64,000 nt of DNA from an uncultured Chloroflexota bacterium (GCA_903822495.1 CAIJPD010000054.1:1-64000), one strand, 5' to 3'. Positions 41,811 to 51,199 are shown, counted from the first letter of the stretch. Notes: generated from the letters alone by a model not told the origin. Made by a program: numbers and translations.

Positions 41811-43991
41811 TTGCGCAGGCTCAGGTCGATCGTCGCCGCCGCCCTGCTTGTCGCGGCGTCTGTCGGCACCTGGGCGGCTACGGCCGGGACGACCGCCGCG
41901 GGGCCGGTGAGCAGCGTCAAGATCGCGATCATCGTGGGCCCTGTGGAGGGGACCACCTCCACCTATCGCGCGCACGCCGATGCCGAGTACGCCGAGGCGA
42001 TCAAGTACACCCCCAACGTCGTGAAGGTGTACAGCCCGGACGCGACCTGGGAGGCCGTGCAGGCCGCCGTGGACGGCGCCTCGATCGTGATCTACCACGG
42101 CCATGGCAACGGCTGGCCCGCGCCCTACTCGTGGGAGCCCACGTACAAGTCCCGCGACGGCTTCGGCCTGAACAGGGTGGCGGGTGCCGGTGACGCCAAC
42201 AACACCTACTACGGCGAGCCGTTCGTCTCCACGCTCCACCTGGCGCCAAACGCCATCGTCATGCTCCACAACCTGTGCTATGCCTCGGGCAACTCCGAGC
42301 CGGGCAACCCGGAGCCATCGCAGGACGATGCCATCGCGCGGGTCGACAACTTTGGTGCTGGCTTCCTGGCGGCGGGCGCCAGGGCGGTCATCGCCGACGG
42401 CCACGCATCGGCCGTCGGCTACCTCCAGCGGCTCTTCACCGTGGACGAGAGCCTGTACGCCAACTGGCGCTATCAGTCCGGCTTCCACGGCAACGAGATC
42501 TGGTTCAGCCCCGTGCGGAACCCTGGCGCCGCCGCGGTCATGGACCCGGAGCAGCCGAGCTCCGGCTACTACCGCTCGATCATCGGGAGCCTGGATGCCC
42601 GCTCCACCGACATCACCGGGCTGCCCGCGACGCCCCCGGTCCCCTCGAGATACGTCCCGATCAGCCCCACCCGCCTGCTCGACACGCGGACGGCAGTGGG
42701 CCTCATCGGGCCGTTCCAGTCCACCATCCCGCGGGTCTTCCAGGTCACCGGCCGCGGGGGCATCCCGGCCAACGCGGTGGGCGTCACCGGGATCCTGACC
42801 GTCACGGGCCAGACCGGCGGTGGCTGGGCCGTCCTGGGCCCCGGCGTGACGGCGGGCGGCACCAGCTCCACGATCAACTTCCCGCTGGACGATGACCGGG
42901 CCAACGGCGTGACCGTCGCCCTGGGGTCGGGCGGGACGCTGGCCGCGACGTACGGCGCGCCGGTCGGGAACGTCGCGCACCTCCTGTTCGACGTCACCGG
43001 CTACTTCGTTCCGGTCCCGACGCCGACACCGACGCCCTCGCCATCGCCGACGCCATCGCCGACGCCTGGCCCGTCCCCGACCCCGGGCGTCTCGCCCACC
43101 CCGGGCGTCTCGCCCACCCCGGGCCCCGTGGTTGCGGCATCACCCACCCCGTCGCCCACCCCCAGGCCGTCGCCCACGCCGACCCCGTCGCCCACGCCGA
43201 CGGGTGCCACCTACGTCCCGATCGGCCCCACACGCCTGCTGGACACCCGGTCGGGGGATGGACTCTCCGGCCCCTTCAGCGCCGGCGTGCCCCGCACGTT
43301 CCAGGTGACCGGTCGTGCCGGCGTGCCGACCAATGCCGTGAGCGTGACGGGCATCCTGACCATCACCAACCAGACCTCGGGCGGCTGGGCGGTGCTGGGC
43401 CCCTCGCCGACCACCGCCGCCACCAGCTCCACCATCAACTTCCCATTGGGCGATGACCGGGCCAACGGCGTCACCGTGGCCCTGGGCAGCGGGGGAACCC
43501 TGTCGGCCACCTACGGCGCGCCAGTCGGCAACACCGTCCAGGTGCTCTTCGACGTGACCGGCTACTTCGTGCCCAACGCCTCGGGCGCAACCTACGTCGC
43601 CATCACCCCGGCCCGTCTCCTCGACACGCGCATCGCCAACGGGCTGACCGACGTGTTCCATGCCGGGGTGCCACGAACGTTCCGGGTGACCGGCCGCGGC
43701 GGGGTGCCCGCCAATGCCGTCGCCGTCACCGGCATCCTGACCGTGACGGGCCAGACCGCGGGCGGCTGGGTGGTGCTCGGCCCGGTCGAGACCACCGACG
43801 CGACCAGCTCCACGATCAACTTCCCGCTCCACGACGATCGCGCCAACGGGGTCAACGTGGCGCTGGGTGTCGGCGGCACGCTGTCTGCCACCTATGGCGC
43901 CCCGGCCGGACTCACCCAGCTGATCTTCGATGTGACGGGCTACTTCGTCCCGTCGGCCGCGCCGACCCCCACCCCCACCCCCACGCCGTAG
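41811..43991 (+). CDS. Secreted caspase-fold-like protein with three RLLDTR repeat domains
   Basis: A 726-residue exported protein. Signal peptide: [20 protein letters not shown]. Residues about 35-270 look like a clan CD (caspase/gingipain-type) fold: first strand VKIAIIVGP, then [10 protein letters not shown] with His96-Gly97, then [12 protein letters not shown] with Cys156, the order and spacing expected of the His/Cys dyad. Three 120-residue repeats follow, each running from Y-V-x-I-x-P-x-R-L-L-D-T-R to DVTGYFVP, with a Pro/Thr/Ser linker after the first. Such repeats are known from secreted actinobacterial and chloroflexi proteins and probably bind wall or glycan. Protease activity is inference. 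TTG is used as start because of the GGAGGA site. Confidence 0.7.
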   Translation: MRRLRSIVAAALLVAASVGTWAATAGTTAAGPVSSVKIAIIVGPVEGTTSTYRAHADAEYAEAIKYTPNVVKVYSPDATWEAVQAAVDGASIVIYHGHGNGWPAPYSWEPTYKSRDGFGLNRVAGAGDANNTYYGEPFVSTLHLAPNAIVMLHNLCYASGNSEPGNPEPSQDDAIARVDNFGAGFLAAGARAVIADGHASAVGYLQRLFTVDESLYANWRYQSGFHGNEIWFSPVRNPGAAAVMDPEQPSSGYYRSIIGSLDARSTDITGLPATPPVPSRYVPISPTRLLDTRTAVGLIGPFQSTIPRVFQVTGRGGIPANAVGVTGILTVTGQTGGGWAVLGPGVTAGGTSSTINFPLDDDRANGVTVALGSGGTLAATYGAPVGNVAHLLFDVTGYFVPVPTPTPTPSPSPTPSPTPGPSPTPGVSPTPGVSPTPGPVVAASPTPSPTPRPSPTPTPSPTPTGATYVPIGPTRLLDTRSGDGLSGPFSAGVPRTFQVTGRAGVPTNAVSVTGILTITNQTSGGWAVLGPSPTTAATSSTINFPLGDDRANGVTVALGSGGTLSATYGAPVGNTVQVLFDVTGYFVPNASGATYVAITPARLLDTRIANGLTDVFHAGVPRTFRVTGRGGVPANAVAVTGILTVTGQTAGGWVVLGPVETTDATSSTINFPLHDDRANGVNVALGVGGTLSATYGAPAGLTQLIFDVTGYFVPSAAPTPTPTPTP
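42651..43952 (+). repeat. Three 120-codon domain repeats
   Basis: Copies lie at 42651-43013, 43212-43574 and 43593-43952. They are similar at DNA level too, with shared runs such as ACCAGCTCCACSATCAACTT. This suggests duplication followed by modest drift. Confidence 0.85.
43014..43211 (+). repeat. Pro-Thr/Ser-Pro low-complexity linker
   Basis: Short repeats of CCGACGCC, CCATCGCCGACG and CTCGCCCACCCCGGGCGT encode [11 protein letters not shown]-type sequence, an extended linker common in secreted multidomain proteins. A second short copy forms the C-terminus at 43956-43988. Confidence 0.9.
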
Positions 43992-44040
43992 TGCGCATGG
44001 GCGCCGCGTCCGCCAAGCGGTACGTCGCCCGCTCGCCCGA

Positions 44041-44046
44041 TACACT
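44041..44046 (+). promoter_or_regulatory. -10 element TACACT of a leaderless promoter
   Basis: TACACT ends 7 nt before ATG 44054 and starts the mannosyltransferase-led transcript. Confidence 0.5.
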
Positions 44047-44053
44047 GCCAGCC

Positions 44054-44836
44054 ATGTCGATCTCAGTTGCCGTCGATCCCCGCGAGGTGCCGCTTGGTGC
44101 CGGTGGCTGGGTCGTCCTGCCCACCTACAACGAGGCGGACAACCTCCCCGGCATCGCGGCGGCCATCCTGGCGGCCCTCCCCGGGGCCATGCTCCTGGTC
44201 GTCGATGACTCCTCGCCGGACGGCACCGGTGACGTGGCGGAGGGGCTCGCCACCGCGGATGCGCGGGTGCGCGTGCTCCATCGCAAGCTCAAGCAGGGCC
44301 TGGGGCGAGCCTACCTCGACGGCTTCCGGGTGGCGCTCCAGGCGGGCGCCTCGATGGTGCTCCAGATGGACGCGGACTGGTCGCACGACCCCGCCCACCT
44401 GCCGCACATGATCCGGCCCATCCTCGAGGGGACGGCGGACCTGGTCATCGGGTCCCGCTACGTCCGGGGCGGCGGCGTGGTCGACTGGGGCATGAGCCGC
44501 AAGATCATCTCGCGCGGCGGCAGCCTGTTCGCCCGGACCGTCCTGGGCCTGCGCGCCAACGACCTGACGGGCGGGTTCAAGGTGTGGCGGGCCAGCACGC
44601 TGGCCGGCATCCCGTTCGATGACATCCATGGCGGCGGCTATGTCTTCCAGATCGAGATGACCTGGCGAGCCTCCAGGTCCGGCGCCCGCGTGCTGGAGCT
44701 GCCCATCACGTTCCGGGACCGGCGCGTGGGCCAGTCCAAGATGTCCCGCCGGATCATCGTCGAGGCGCTGCTCGTCGTGGTCAAGCTCCGCTGGGAGGAG
44801 CTGATGGGCCGGCACGGGGGCCGCAAGCAGGGGTGA
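44054..44836 (+). CDS. Polyprenol monophosphomannose synthase (GT2, DPM1-like)
   Basis: A 260-residue soluble GT2 enzyme. It should move mannose (or a related sugar) from GDP-sugar to a polyprenyl phosphate, giving a lipid-linked donor for glycosylation outside the membrane. Evidence: VVLPTYNEADNLPGI, LLVVDDSSPDGT, the metal motif QMDADWSHDP, VIGSRYVRGGG and the C-terminal FRDRRVGQSKMS, a hallmark of DPM1-type enzymes. It lacks the C-terminal membrane helices found in some homologues. TGATG links it to the next gene. Confidence 0.92.
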   Translation: MSISVAVDPREVPLGAGGWVVLPTYNEADNLPGIAAAILAALPGAMLLVVDDSSPDGTGDVAEGLATADARVRVLHRKLKQGLGRAYLDGFRVALQAGASMVLQMDADWSHDPAHLPHMIRPILEGTADLVIGSRYVRGGGVVDWGMSRKIISRGGSLFARTVLGLRANDLTGGFKVWRASTLAGIPFDDIHGGGYVFQIEMTWRASRSGARVLELPITFRDRRVGQSKMSRRIIVEALLVVVKLRWEELMGRHGGRKQG

Positions 44837-46125
44837 TGCCCGGCCTGGCCGCCGCCGATGCGACGGCGGCCCGCGGCGTGCGGGTCGTGCTGGATGCGCG
44901 CCCGCTCCAGGACCCGGACCGGGCCCCAACCACGGCGGCCTACCTGGAGTCGCTGCTCGGGGCGTTTGACGCGGACCCGCTGACGGGCGAATCGTTCGCG
45001 CTCCTGCTCCAGTCGGACCTCGAGGACCCCACCGTACGGTTCACGGGGCTGGACGTCATCGGGCGGCGCCTCCTGCCGCCCACCCGCCACCTGCGCACCG
45101 GCGCCTCGGTCCTCGACCCGTTCCTGTTGACCGGCGCCACGCTCGGCGCGGCCTGGCGGGCGGAGCGTGGCGGCGCCGCCGGTGCCGTCTACCACGCGAC
45201 GGCCGGGACGCTCCCGGCGCTGGCCGGCCTGCCCGTCGTGGTCACGCTCCTGGACCTGGCGCCGTGGGAGTTGCCCGACCGGTTCGGGCGTGGGCCGCTC
45301 GGCGGCCTGGGGATGCGCCTGCGCTCGGGGCTCGTCCGGCACGCGGCCGCCGTCATCGTCGGATCTGCCGCGACGGCAAGCGCGGCGCGCACCCTGCTGC
45401 GGGTGCCCCGCGGGCGGATCCACGTGGTGCCGCTGGCCGCCCGGGCCGCCTTCCTGGCCGCGGGCCGGGATCGGGCGGGCAGCGTCGCCGCGGCCCGCGC
45501 CGAGCGCGAGCGGCTGGGGCTCCCGGAGCGCTACTTCGTGTACAGCGGCCGCTATGACGCGCGCCAGGACCTCGCCACGCTCCTGGAGGCGCTCGCGAAG
45601 CTGGCCGCCACCACGAGGCCGGCCGCGCTGCCCGCCGACGTCGCCTGGCCGCCCAGGGTCCTGCTGGTCGGCGCATCGCCGGACGATCGCGCCTCCCTCG
45701 CCCGGTCCGCGGCACGCTTCGGCCTGGGCGACCCCATCGCCTACGCCCCCCGGCTGGAGCCGGACCGCCTGGCCGCCCTGGTCGCCGGGGCCCGCGCCGC
45801 CGTCCTGCCCGTCCTCTCGGACGCAGCCGGGCTGGCGGCCATCGAGGCGCTCGCCTGCGGCACCCCGCTCGTCGCGTCGGCGGTCGGTGCACTCCCGGAG
45901 CTGGTCGGCCTCGCGGGACTCCTGGTGCCGCCCCGCGACGTTGACCGCCTGGCGGTGGCGCTCGCCACGGCCTGGACCGACGACCGGGTGCACGCGGGCA
46001 TCGCCGCGGCCGCGCGCGAGCCGGGACCCGGCCGCGCGCGGACCTGGGCCGACGTGGCCCGCGAGACCCGCGCCATCTACCTCGCGGTGGGCCGCCTGGG
46101 CCCCGACCTTCCCGACGGCGCGTAG
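44836..46125 (+). CDS. Glycosyltransferase, GT4-like
   Basis: A 429-residue GT-B enzyme. The N-terminal half reads VRVVLDARPLQDPDRAPTTAAYLE and YHATAGTLPALAGLPVVVTLLDLAPWELP, the latter typical of mannosyl/rhamnosyl GT4 enzymes. The donor half has YFVYSGRYDARQDLATLLEAL and the motif LPVLSDAAGLAAIEALACGTPLVAS, where the family's conserved EGFG-type Glu site reads DAAG; the second Glu (AAIEALA) is kept. Donor and acceptor are unknown. A clear hairpin ends the unit. Confidence 0.87.
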   Translation: MPGLAAADATAARGVRVVLDARPLQDPDRAPTTAAYLESLLGAFDADPLTGESFALLLQSDLEDPTVRFTGLDVIGRRLLPPTRHLRTGASVLDPFLLTGATLGAAWRAERGGAAGAVYHATAGTLPALAGLPVVVTLLDLAPWELPDRFGRGPLGGLGMRLRSGLVRHAAAVIVGSAATASAARTLLRVPRGRIHVVPLAARAAFLAAGRDRAGSVAAARAERERLGLPERYFVYSGRYDARQDLATLLEALAKLAATTRPAALPADVAWPPRVLLVGASPDDRASLARSAARFGLGDPIAYAPRLEPDRLAALVAGARAAVLPVLSDAAGLAAIEALACGTPLVASAVGALPELVGLAGLLVPPRDVDRLAVALATAWTDDRVHAGIAAAAREPGPGRARTWADVARETRAIYLAVGRLGPDLPDGA

Positions 46126-46134
46126 AAGATGCCC

Positions 46135-46157
46135 GCCGGCCCGCGACACGGGCCGGC
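46135..46157 (+). terminator. Perfect 9-bp hairpin after the glycosyltransferase
   Basis: GCCGGCCCG pairs with CGGGCCGGC around a 5-nt loop, 9 nt after the stop, followed by TTC. It separates the mannosyltransferase unit from the next genes. Confidence 0.65.
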
Positions 46158-46234
46158 TTCATGGCTACGCTGTGCCCACGATCCCGAGTGCGCCGCACAG
46201 CCGTGCGCGCCACCCAAGCGCTGAGGACCCGACC

Positions 46235-46804
46235 ATGGACACGAACGGGAGCTCGCCGGCGCCTCGCCGCCGGAAGGCCGCGGCAACCACCACCCAGCTG
46301 GACCTCACGGCAGCCGAATCGGCCGCGACCCCGCGGGCCGAGCCGGCCCCGGCGCCCGACTTCGAGGCCGACATGGAGGCCGAGGGCATGGTCCGGTCGG
46401 GCGTCTCCATGGCCGAGGCCACCCTGGCTTCGCTCGAGCTGAGCCGTGGCGCCATCGGCCGGCTGGACGCGGAACAGGTCTCGGTGACGATGGGGGCCAT
46501 CGGCGCGGCCCGCGCGGAGACCATCGAGGTGCGGCTGGGCAGCGTCGGCGCGGCCATGGCCAACCAGCTGACCGTGACCCAGGGCGCGGTCGGCACGGTC
46601 CTCGCCGGGGACGTCCGGCTGGACCAGTCGGTGACGCGCGTGCTGGTGGCCCGCCGCGTGGTGGTGGAGCGGCCCAGCATCGTCGGCTTCATGCTGGCGC
46701 GGCGAGTCAGCGGGCACGTCCACGTGCTCTTCGACTGGCGCGGCGCCCTCGTCTTCGCGGCCGTCTTCGGCCTGATCGCCCGCGTGGGTCGCCGGCGCCC
46801 TTGA
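46235..46804 (+). CDS. Membrane-anchored repeat (beta-solenoid-like) protein, function unknown
   Basis: A 189-residue protein I do not recognise. Residues about 68-165 contain roughly six 15-16-residue repeats of the form G-(A/S)-(I/V)-G-x2-x-A-x2-(V/I/L)-x-V (for example TMGAIGAARAETIEV, RLGSVGAAMANQLTV, TQGAVGTVLAGDVRL), the pattern of a short right-handed solenoid such as in bactofilins. A C-terminal helix (ALVFAAVFGLIARVG) with basic end would anchor it, leaving the solenoid in the cytoplasm. The N-terminal 50 residues are charged and disordered. A TACGCT -10 lies at 46166-46171. It stands between a terminator and the nucleotide-sugar genes. Confidence 0.65.
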   Translation: MDTNGSSPAPRRRKAAATTTQLDLTAAESAATPRAEPAPAPDFEADMEAEGMVRSGVSMAEATLASLELSRGAIGRLDAEQVSVTMGAIGAARAETIEVRLGSVGAAMANQLTVTQGAVGTVLAGDVRLDQSVTRVLVARRVVVERPSIVGFMLARRVSGHVHVLFDWRGALVFAAVFGLIARVGRRRP

Positions 46805-46836
46805 CCGCCGCCTGCCGTGGCGGAACGACCCTCGTC

Positions 46837-46842
46837 TATACT
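46837..46842 (+). promoter_or_regulatory. -10 element TATACT ahead of the wbp-like operon
   Basis: TATACT gives a leader of about 68 nt to GTG 46918. It probably drives the five nucleotide-sugar genes, which overlap or nearly touch. Confidence 0.5.
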
Positions 46843-46917
46843 CGGGCCCGCCGCTGCAGGCCCGTCGGCCGCGTCCATGCCCGCCCGGCCAGGGCCAATC
46901 TGGAGACCGCAGGCTTC

Positions 46918-47589
46918 GTGATCGACCCCTCGGCGCGCGTCCATCCCACTGTCGACCTGGAAGACGGCGTCTCCATTGGCGCCGGCTCGTCCGTCTGGCA
47001 CCGGGCGCAGCTCCGGACAGGCGCAACCATCGGCCGCGAGTGCGTGATCGGGCGGGACGCGTTCATCGACGAGGGCGTCGTCCTCGGCGATCGCGTCAAG
47101 GTCCAGAACGGCGCGCTGGTCTACCACGGCGTCACGGTGGAGGACGGGGTCTTCATCGGTCCCGGGGCCATCCTGACCAACGACCGCTACCCGCGGGCCA
47201 TCACGTCCTCGGGCCAGCCGGCCCGGGGCGACGACTGGACGGTCTCACCGATCCTGCTCCGCGAAGGCTGCTCCATCGGCGCCGGCGCCATCGTCGTGGC
47301 CGGGACGCGGGTGGGCCGGTTTGCCACCGTCGGCGCCGGGGCCGTGGTGACGCGCGATGTCGCGGACCACGCGCTGGTTGTCGGCAACCCGGCCCGCAGG
47401 CTGGGCTGGGTGTGCGCCTGTGGCCAGCGCCTCCGGGATGCCGCGGATCGCCCGGGACCCGCCGACACCGACGGAGGGGTGCCCCCGGGCGGCCTCGCCT
47501 GCGCTGCCTGCGGCCGGACCTATGCCCGGACGCCGGGTGACGCATCCATCACACCAAGCAGCGGCCCGCACGAGGCACTCGCCCGATGA
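46918..47589 (+). CDS. wbpD: UDP-amino-sugar N-acetyltransferase, WbpD-like
   Basis: A 223-residue left-handed beta-helix acetyltransferase: repeated hexapeptides (VHPTVDLEDGVSIG, ATIGRECVIGRDAFI, VKVQNGALVYHGVTVEDGVFIGPGA) and LTNDRYPRAI, typical of WbpD/WlbB. The C-terminus holds a small zinc knuckle (VCACGQRL and CAACGRTY), as in many WbpD homologues. It would acetylate the 3-amino group of UDP-GlcNAc3NA using acetyl-CoA. The start is uncertain; GTG 46918 precedes the first hexapeptide. ATGA overlap with the next gene. Confidence 0.88.
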   Translation: MIDPSARVHPTVDLEDGVSIGAGSSVWHRAQLRTGATIGRECVIGRDAFIDEGVVLGDRVKVQNGALVYHGVTVEDGVFIGPGAILTNDRYPRAITSSGQPARGDDWTVSPILLREGCSIGAGAIVVAGTRVGRFATVGAGAVVTRDVADHALVVGNPARRLGWVCACGQRLRDAADRPGPADTDGGVPPGGLACAACGRTYARTPGDASITPSSGPHEALAR

Positions 47590-48701
47590 TCCCCATTGCT
47601 CGACCCGACATCGGCCCCGAGGAGCTCGAGGCGGTCCGCGAGGTCCTGGAGTCCGGCATGCTGGCCCAGGGCCGGCGCGTGGCGCAGCTGGAGGAGCGGT
47701 TCGCCGCGTTCACCGGCACCCGCCACTGCATCGCGACCGCCAACGGCACCCTCGCGCTGATGGCGACCTTCGCCGGCCTGGGCCTCGGCCCGGGGGACGA
47801 GGTGATCACCGTCGCCCACACCTTCGCGGCGACGGCCAACGCCATCCTGTTCACGGGCGCCACCCCGGTCTTCGTCGACATCGAGCCGGACACGTACCTG
47901 ATCGATGCCAACCGGATCGAGGCCGCGATCACCCCGCGAACCCGTGCGATCGTGCCCGTGCACCTGTTCGGCCTGGTCGCCGACATGGACATGATCAAGG
48001 CGATTGCCGACCGGCACGGGCTGGCGGTGGTCGAGGACGCGTGCCAGGCGCACGGCGCCACGTTCCGCGGGCGGGCCGCCGGTTCGTTTGGGCACGGCGC
48101 GTTCAGCCTGTACGCGACCAAGAACATGACCACCGCCGAGGGCGGCTTCATCACCACGGACGATGACCGGCTGGCCGACTGGCTGCGCGTCTACCGCAAT
48201 CAGGGCATGCGGACGCGCTACCAGTTCGAGATGCTGGGCTACAACTTCCGGATGACGGACCTGGCGGCGTCCATCGGCCTGGTGCAGCTGACCAAGCTGG
48301 AGCGGAACACCGTGCGACGCCGCGCGGTCGCGGCGGGCTACGACGCCGCGTTTGCCGACCTGCCCATCGTGACGCCCATCACCCCTGACGGGCGCACGCA
48401 CGTCTTCCACCAGTACACGCTCCGGGTGGGCCCGGCGCGCGACGCGATCGTGGCGGATCTTCGGGCCGCCGGGGTGGGGGCGGACGTCTACTACCCGGTC
48501 CCCGTGCATCGCCAGCCGTACATCCAGGAGCGCGGGCTGCACGCGGACCTGCCCATCACCGACCTGGCGGCCGCCGAGACGCTGGCCATCCCCATGTTCC
48601 CGGGCCTGACCGACGAGGAGCAGGCGACCGTCGTGGAGGCCGTCCGCGCCAGCGTGCTGGCGCGCGCCGCCGACCGCCTGCCGGGAAGCCCCGACCGGTG
48701 A
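47586..48701 (+). CDS. wbpE: PLP-dependent sugar aminotransferase, WbpE-like
   Basis: A 371-residue DegT/DnrJ/EryC1 aminotransferase. The PLP lysine is Lys179 (LYATKNMTTAEGG), the ring-nitrogen Asp is Asp151 (VVEDACQAHG), and the substrate loop GTLALMATFAGLGLGPGDEV is intact. In the WbpB/E pair it turns the 3-keto sugar into a 3-amino sugar with glutamate as donor. Flanked by WbpD- and WbpB-like genes with 4-bp overlaps on both sides. Confidence 0.92.
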   Translation: MIPIARPDIGPEELEAVREVLESGMLAQGRRVAQLEERFAAFTGTRHCIATANGTLALMATFAGLGLGPGDEVITVAHTFAATANAILFTGATPVFVDIEPDTYLIDANRIEAAITPRTRAIVPVHLFGLVADMDMIKAIADRHGLAVVEDACQAHGATFRGRAAGSFGHGAFSLYATKNMTTAEGGFITTDDDRLADWLRVYRNQGMRTRYQFEMLGYNFRMTDLAASIGLVQLTKLERNTVRRRAVAAGYDAAFADLPIVTPITPDGRTHVFHQYTLRVGPARDAIVADLRAAGVGADVYYPVPVHRQPYIQERGLHADLPITDLAAAETLAIPMFPGLTDEEQATVVEAVRASVLARAADRLPGSPDR

Positions 48702-49771
48702 GCGCCGGCTGGCAGCCCGCCGGCCCGGGCCACTTGCGGGTCGGCCTCATCGGACTTGGCGCGATGGGGCGCAACCACCTGCGCATCCTGTCGTCGCTAC
48801 CCGACACCAGCCTGGTCGCCATCTCGGACCCGCTCCCCGACGCGCTCGCCTCGGCCGCCGCGGCGTCGGGTGCGCAGGCGTTCGCCGACCCGCGGGCCAT
48901 GCTCGACCAGGGTGGCCTGGACGCGGTGGTGATCGCGGCGCCCACCACCGCCCACCTGCCGCTCGCGCTGGCCGCCATCGAGCGCGGCGTCGCCGTCCTG
49001 GTCGAGAAGCCGATCGCGGCCACCGTCGAGGAGGGGCTGCAGATCAGCCGGGCCGCCGCGGTCGCCGGGGTGCCCGTGCAGGTGGGCCACATCGAGCGGT
49101 TCAATCCCGCGGTCCGCGAGCTGGGCAGCCTGCTGCGCGCCGGTGCCCTCTCGCAGGTCTATGCCATCACCAGCCGTCGGGCCGGGCCCTTCCCGGCGCG
49201 TATCCGTGACGTGGGCGTGACGATCGACCTCGCGACCCACGACGCCGACATCCTGTCGTGGATCGCCCGGGAGCGGCCCCTGCGCGTCTCGGCCGAGACG
49301 GCGCAGCGGATCCACACCGGCCACGAGGACCTCCTGTTCGGCCTGCTCCACTTCCCGGACGGCGTCATCGGCATGCTCGACGTCAACTGGCTCACGCCCG
49401 ACAAGCGGCGCAGCCTGGTGGTCCTGGGTGCCGAGGGCATGTTCGAGCTGGACTACCTGACCCAGCGCCTGACCTTCACGAAGGGCTCCGACAGCCCGGC
49501 GCCCCAACTGATCGGCGGCTACGCGCCGACGTTCGAGGGCGATGTCTCGGAGATCAGGATCAACCACCAGGAGCCGCTCGTCGCGGAGCTGGGGGCGTTC
49601 CTGCACGTGGTGCGCCACGGGGGCCGGCCCGAGGTGGACGCGCTGGACGGGCTGTGGGCCGTGGGGATCGCCGACGCGTTGCTCCGGGCGGCGCGGGAGC
49701 AGCGGGCCATCGACCTGTCGGACCTGGGCGCGGTCCTCGGAGCCGTCGGAGCCGGCGGGGACCGGCAATGA
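48698..49771 (+). CDS. wbpB: Gfo/Idh/MocA-family sugar 3-dehydrogenase, WbpB-like
   Basis: A 357-residue NAD-dependent oxidoreductase: VGLIGLGAMGRNHLRIL Rossmann start, VLVEKPIAATVEEG with the catalytic Lys of EKP, and VGHIERFNPAVREL, a segment typical of WbpB/WlbA. It would oxidise C3 of UDP-GlcNAcA to provide the ketone for WbpE. The family is broad; assignment rests on the full set of neighbours. Starts with GTG overlapping the wbpE stop. Confidence 0.88.
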   Translation: MSAGWQPAGPGHLRVGLIGLGAMGRNHLRILSSLPDTSLVAISDPLPDALASAAAASGAQAFADPRAMLDQGGLDAVVIAAPTTAHLPLALAAIERGVAVLVEKPIAATVEEGLQISRAAAVAGVPVQVGHIERFNPAVRELGSLLRAGALSQVYAITSRRAGPFPARIRDVGVTIDLATHDADILSWIARERPLRVSAETAQRIHTGHEDLLFGLLHFPDGVIGMLDVNWLTPDKRRSLVVLGAEGMFELDYLTQRLTFTKGSDSPAPQLIGGYAPTFEGDVSEIRINHQEPLVAELGAFLHVVRHGGRPEVDALDGLWAVGIADALLRAAREQRAIDLSDLGAVLGAVGAGGDRQ

Positions 49772-51189
49772 CGGTCGTCGCCCGCCCCAGCCAATCCGCC
49801 AGCCTCCTCGGCGGTGCCATCAGCCTGCCGCGCAACCCGTGCCGGCACGCCCCGGCCCGGCACGCCTGCCCCTGGACGGGCGAGGAGGGGACCGCCGGAA
49901 CGGTGGCCGTGGTGGGCGCCGGGAAGATGGGCCTGCCGCTCTGCGCGCAGTTCGCGAGCCACGGCTGGCGGGTGATCGCGGTGGACGTGCAGCCCGCGGT
50001 GGTCGCCGCCATCAACGAGGGCCGCTCGCACGTCGGCGAGGAGCCCGACCTGGCGGAGCTGGTCTCGCGGGCCCATGCCCAGGGGCTGCTCTCCGCGACG
50101 CTGGACGGCGGCGCTGCCGCCCGCGAGGCGGACGTCGTGGTGCTGATCGTCCCGGTCATGCTCGACCCGGACCACCAGCCGGACTACCGCTACATGGACG
50201 CGGCCGTGGCGTCGATCACGGATGGGCTGCACGAGGGCAGCACGGTGATCTTCGAGACCACGCTGCCCATCGGCGACACCCGCGGTCGCTACCTGCCGCG
50301 CCTGGTGGCCGGTGGCCTGCTGGCCGACGAGCAGCTCTTCGTGGCGTTCTCGCCCGAGCGGCTGTTCTCCGGGGCGGCGCTCCGCAACCTCAACACCTAC
50401 CCCAAGCTGGTGGGCGGGGTGGGGGCCCCCTCCACCGCCCGCGCGGCGGCGTTCTACGACGGCGTGCTCGACGCGGAGATCGTCGCGATGTCGTCGGCCG
50501 AGGCCGCGGAGTTCAGCAAGCTGGCCGACACTACCTATCGCGATGTCAACATCGCCCTCGCCAACGAGTTCGCCCGGGTCGCGGATCGCGTCGGCGTGGA
50601 CGTGGGCGAGGTGATCGCCGCCGCCAACAGCCAGCCGTACAGCCACGTCCACGTGCCCGGCCTGGGCGTCGGGGGCCACTGCATCCCGGTCTACCCGCAC
50701 TTCCTGCTGGCGGGGGCGCCGGACCTGGAGCTGGTCGCCCTGGCGCGCCGGGTCAACGACGGCCAGGTTGGCCGGGCGGTCCGCGCGGTGGAGCTGGCGG
50801 TGGGTGCGCTCGTGGGCCAGCCCATCCTGGTGCTGGGCCTGACCTACCGGGAAGGCGTCAAGGAGCTGGCCTACTCGCGGGCGGTGCCGCTCATCGAGCA
50901 CCTGATGGTCGCCGGCGCGCGCGTCCTGGCCTATGACCCGCTGCTCAGCGACGAGGAGATCTCCCGCCTCGGGGCCACGCCCTGGCGGTGGGGCGAGCCC
51001 AGCGCCGCGCGGGTGATCGTGACCCAGACCGCAGACCCGACCTGGCGCGATCTGGACCCGGCGTGGTTCCCCGAGCTCGCCTTCCTGTACGACGGGCGGA
51101 ACAGCCTGGCGGCCCTGCCGCTGCCGCCCGGGATCGGCTACCAGGGCGTGGGCCTGCCGCCCGGCGCCCGCCCCCGTCCGGCGAGTTGA
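49768..51189 (+). CDS. wbpA: UDP-N-acetylglucosamine 6-dehydrogenase, WbpA-like
   Basis: A 473-residue nucleotide-sugar dehydrogenase that oxidises C6 twice to give the uronic acid. Landmarks: NAD loop VVGAGKMGLPLC, VAFSPERLFSG, EFSKLADTTYRDVNIALANE and the thiohemiacetal Cys305 in GVGGHCIPVYPHFL. The HCIPVYP form groups it with UDP-HexNAc dehydrogenases. The first 43 residues, including PCRHAPARHACPWTG, precede the usual start and are an odd extension. It overlaps wbpB by 4 bp. Confidence 0.92.
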   Translation: MTVVARPSQSASLLGGAISLPRNPCRHAPARHACPWTGEEGTAGTVAVVGAGKMGLPLCAQFASHGWRVIAVDVQPAVVAAINEGRSHVGEEPDLAELVSRAHAQGLLSATLDGGAAAREADVVVLIVPVMLDPDHQPDYRYMDAAVASITDGLHEGSTVIFETTLPIGDTRGRYLPRLVAGGLLADEQLFVAFSPERLFSGAALRNLNTYPKLVGGVGAPSTARAAAFYDGVLDAEIVAMSSAEAAEFSKLADTTYRDVNIALANEFARVADRVGVDVGEVIAAANSQPYSHVHVPGLGVGGHCIPVYPHFLLAGAPDLELVALARRVNDGQVGRAVRAVELAVGALVGQPILVLGLTYREGVKELAYSRAVPLIEHLMVAGARVLAYDPLLSDEEISRLGATPWRWGEPSAARVIVTQTADPTWRDLDPAWFPELAFLYDGRNSLAALPLPPGIGYQGVGLPPGARPRPAS

Positions 51190-51199
51190 TCGGCGCCAC

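Noticed and set aside
43014-43211. Short direct repeats resembling a CRISPR-like array
   Set aside because: They encode a Pro/Thr/Ser linker in frame, have no regular spacers and no cas genes are nearby.
46172-46234. Upstream GTG 46172 as start of the solenoid protein
   Set aside because: It directly abuts the TACGCT -10, so it would not be within the transcript; ATG 46235 fits better.
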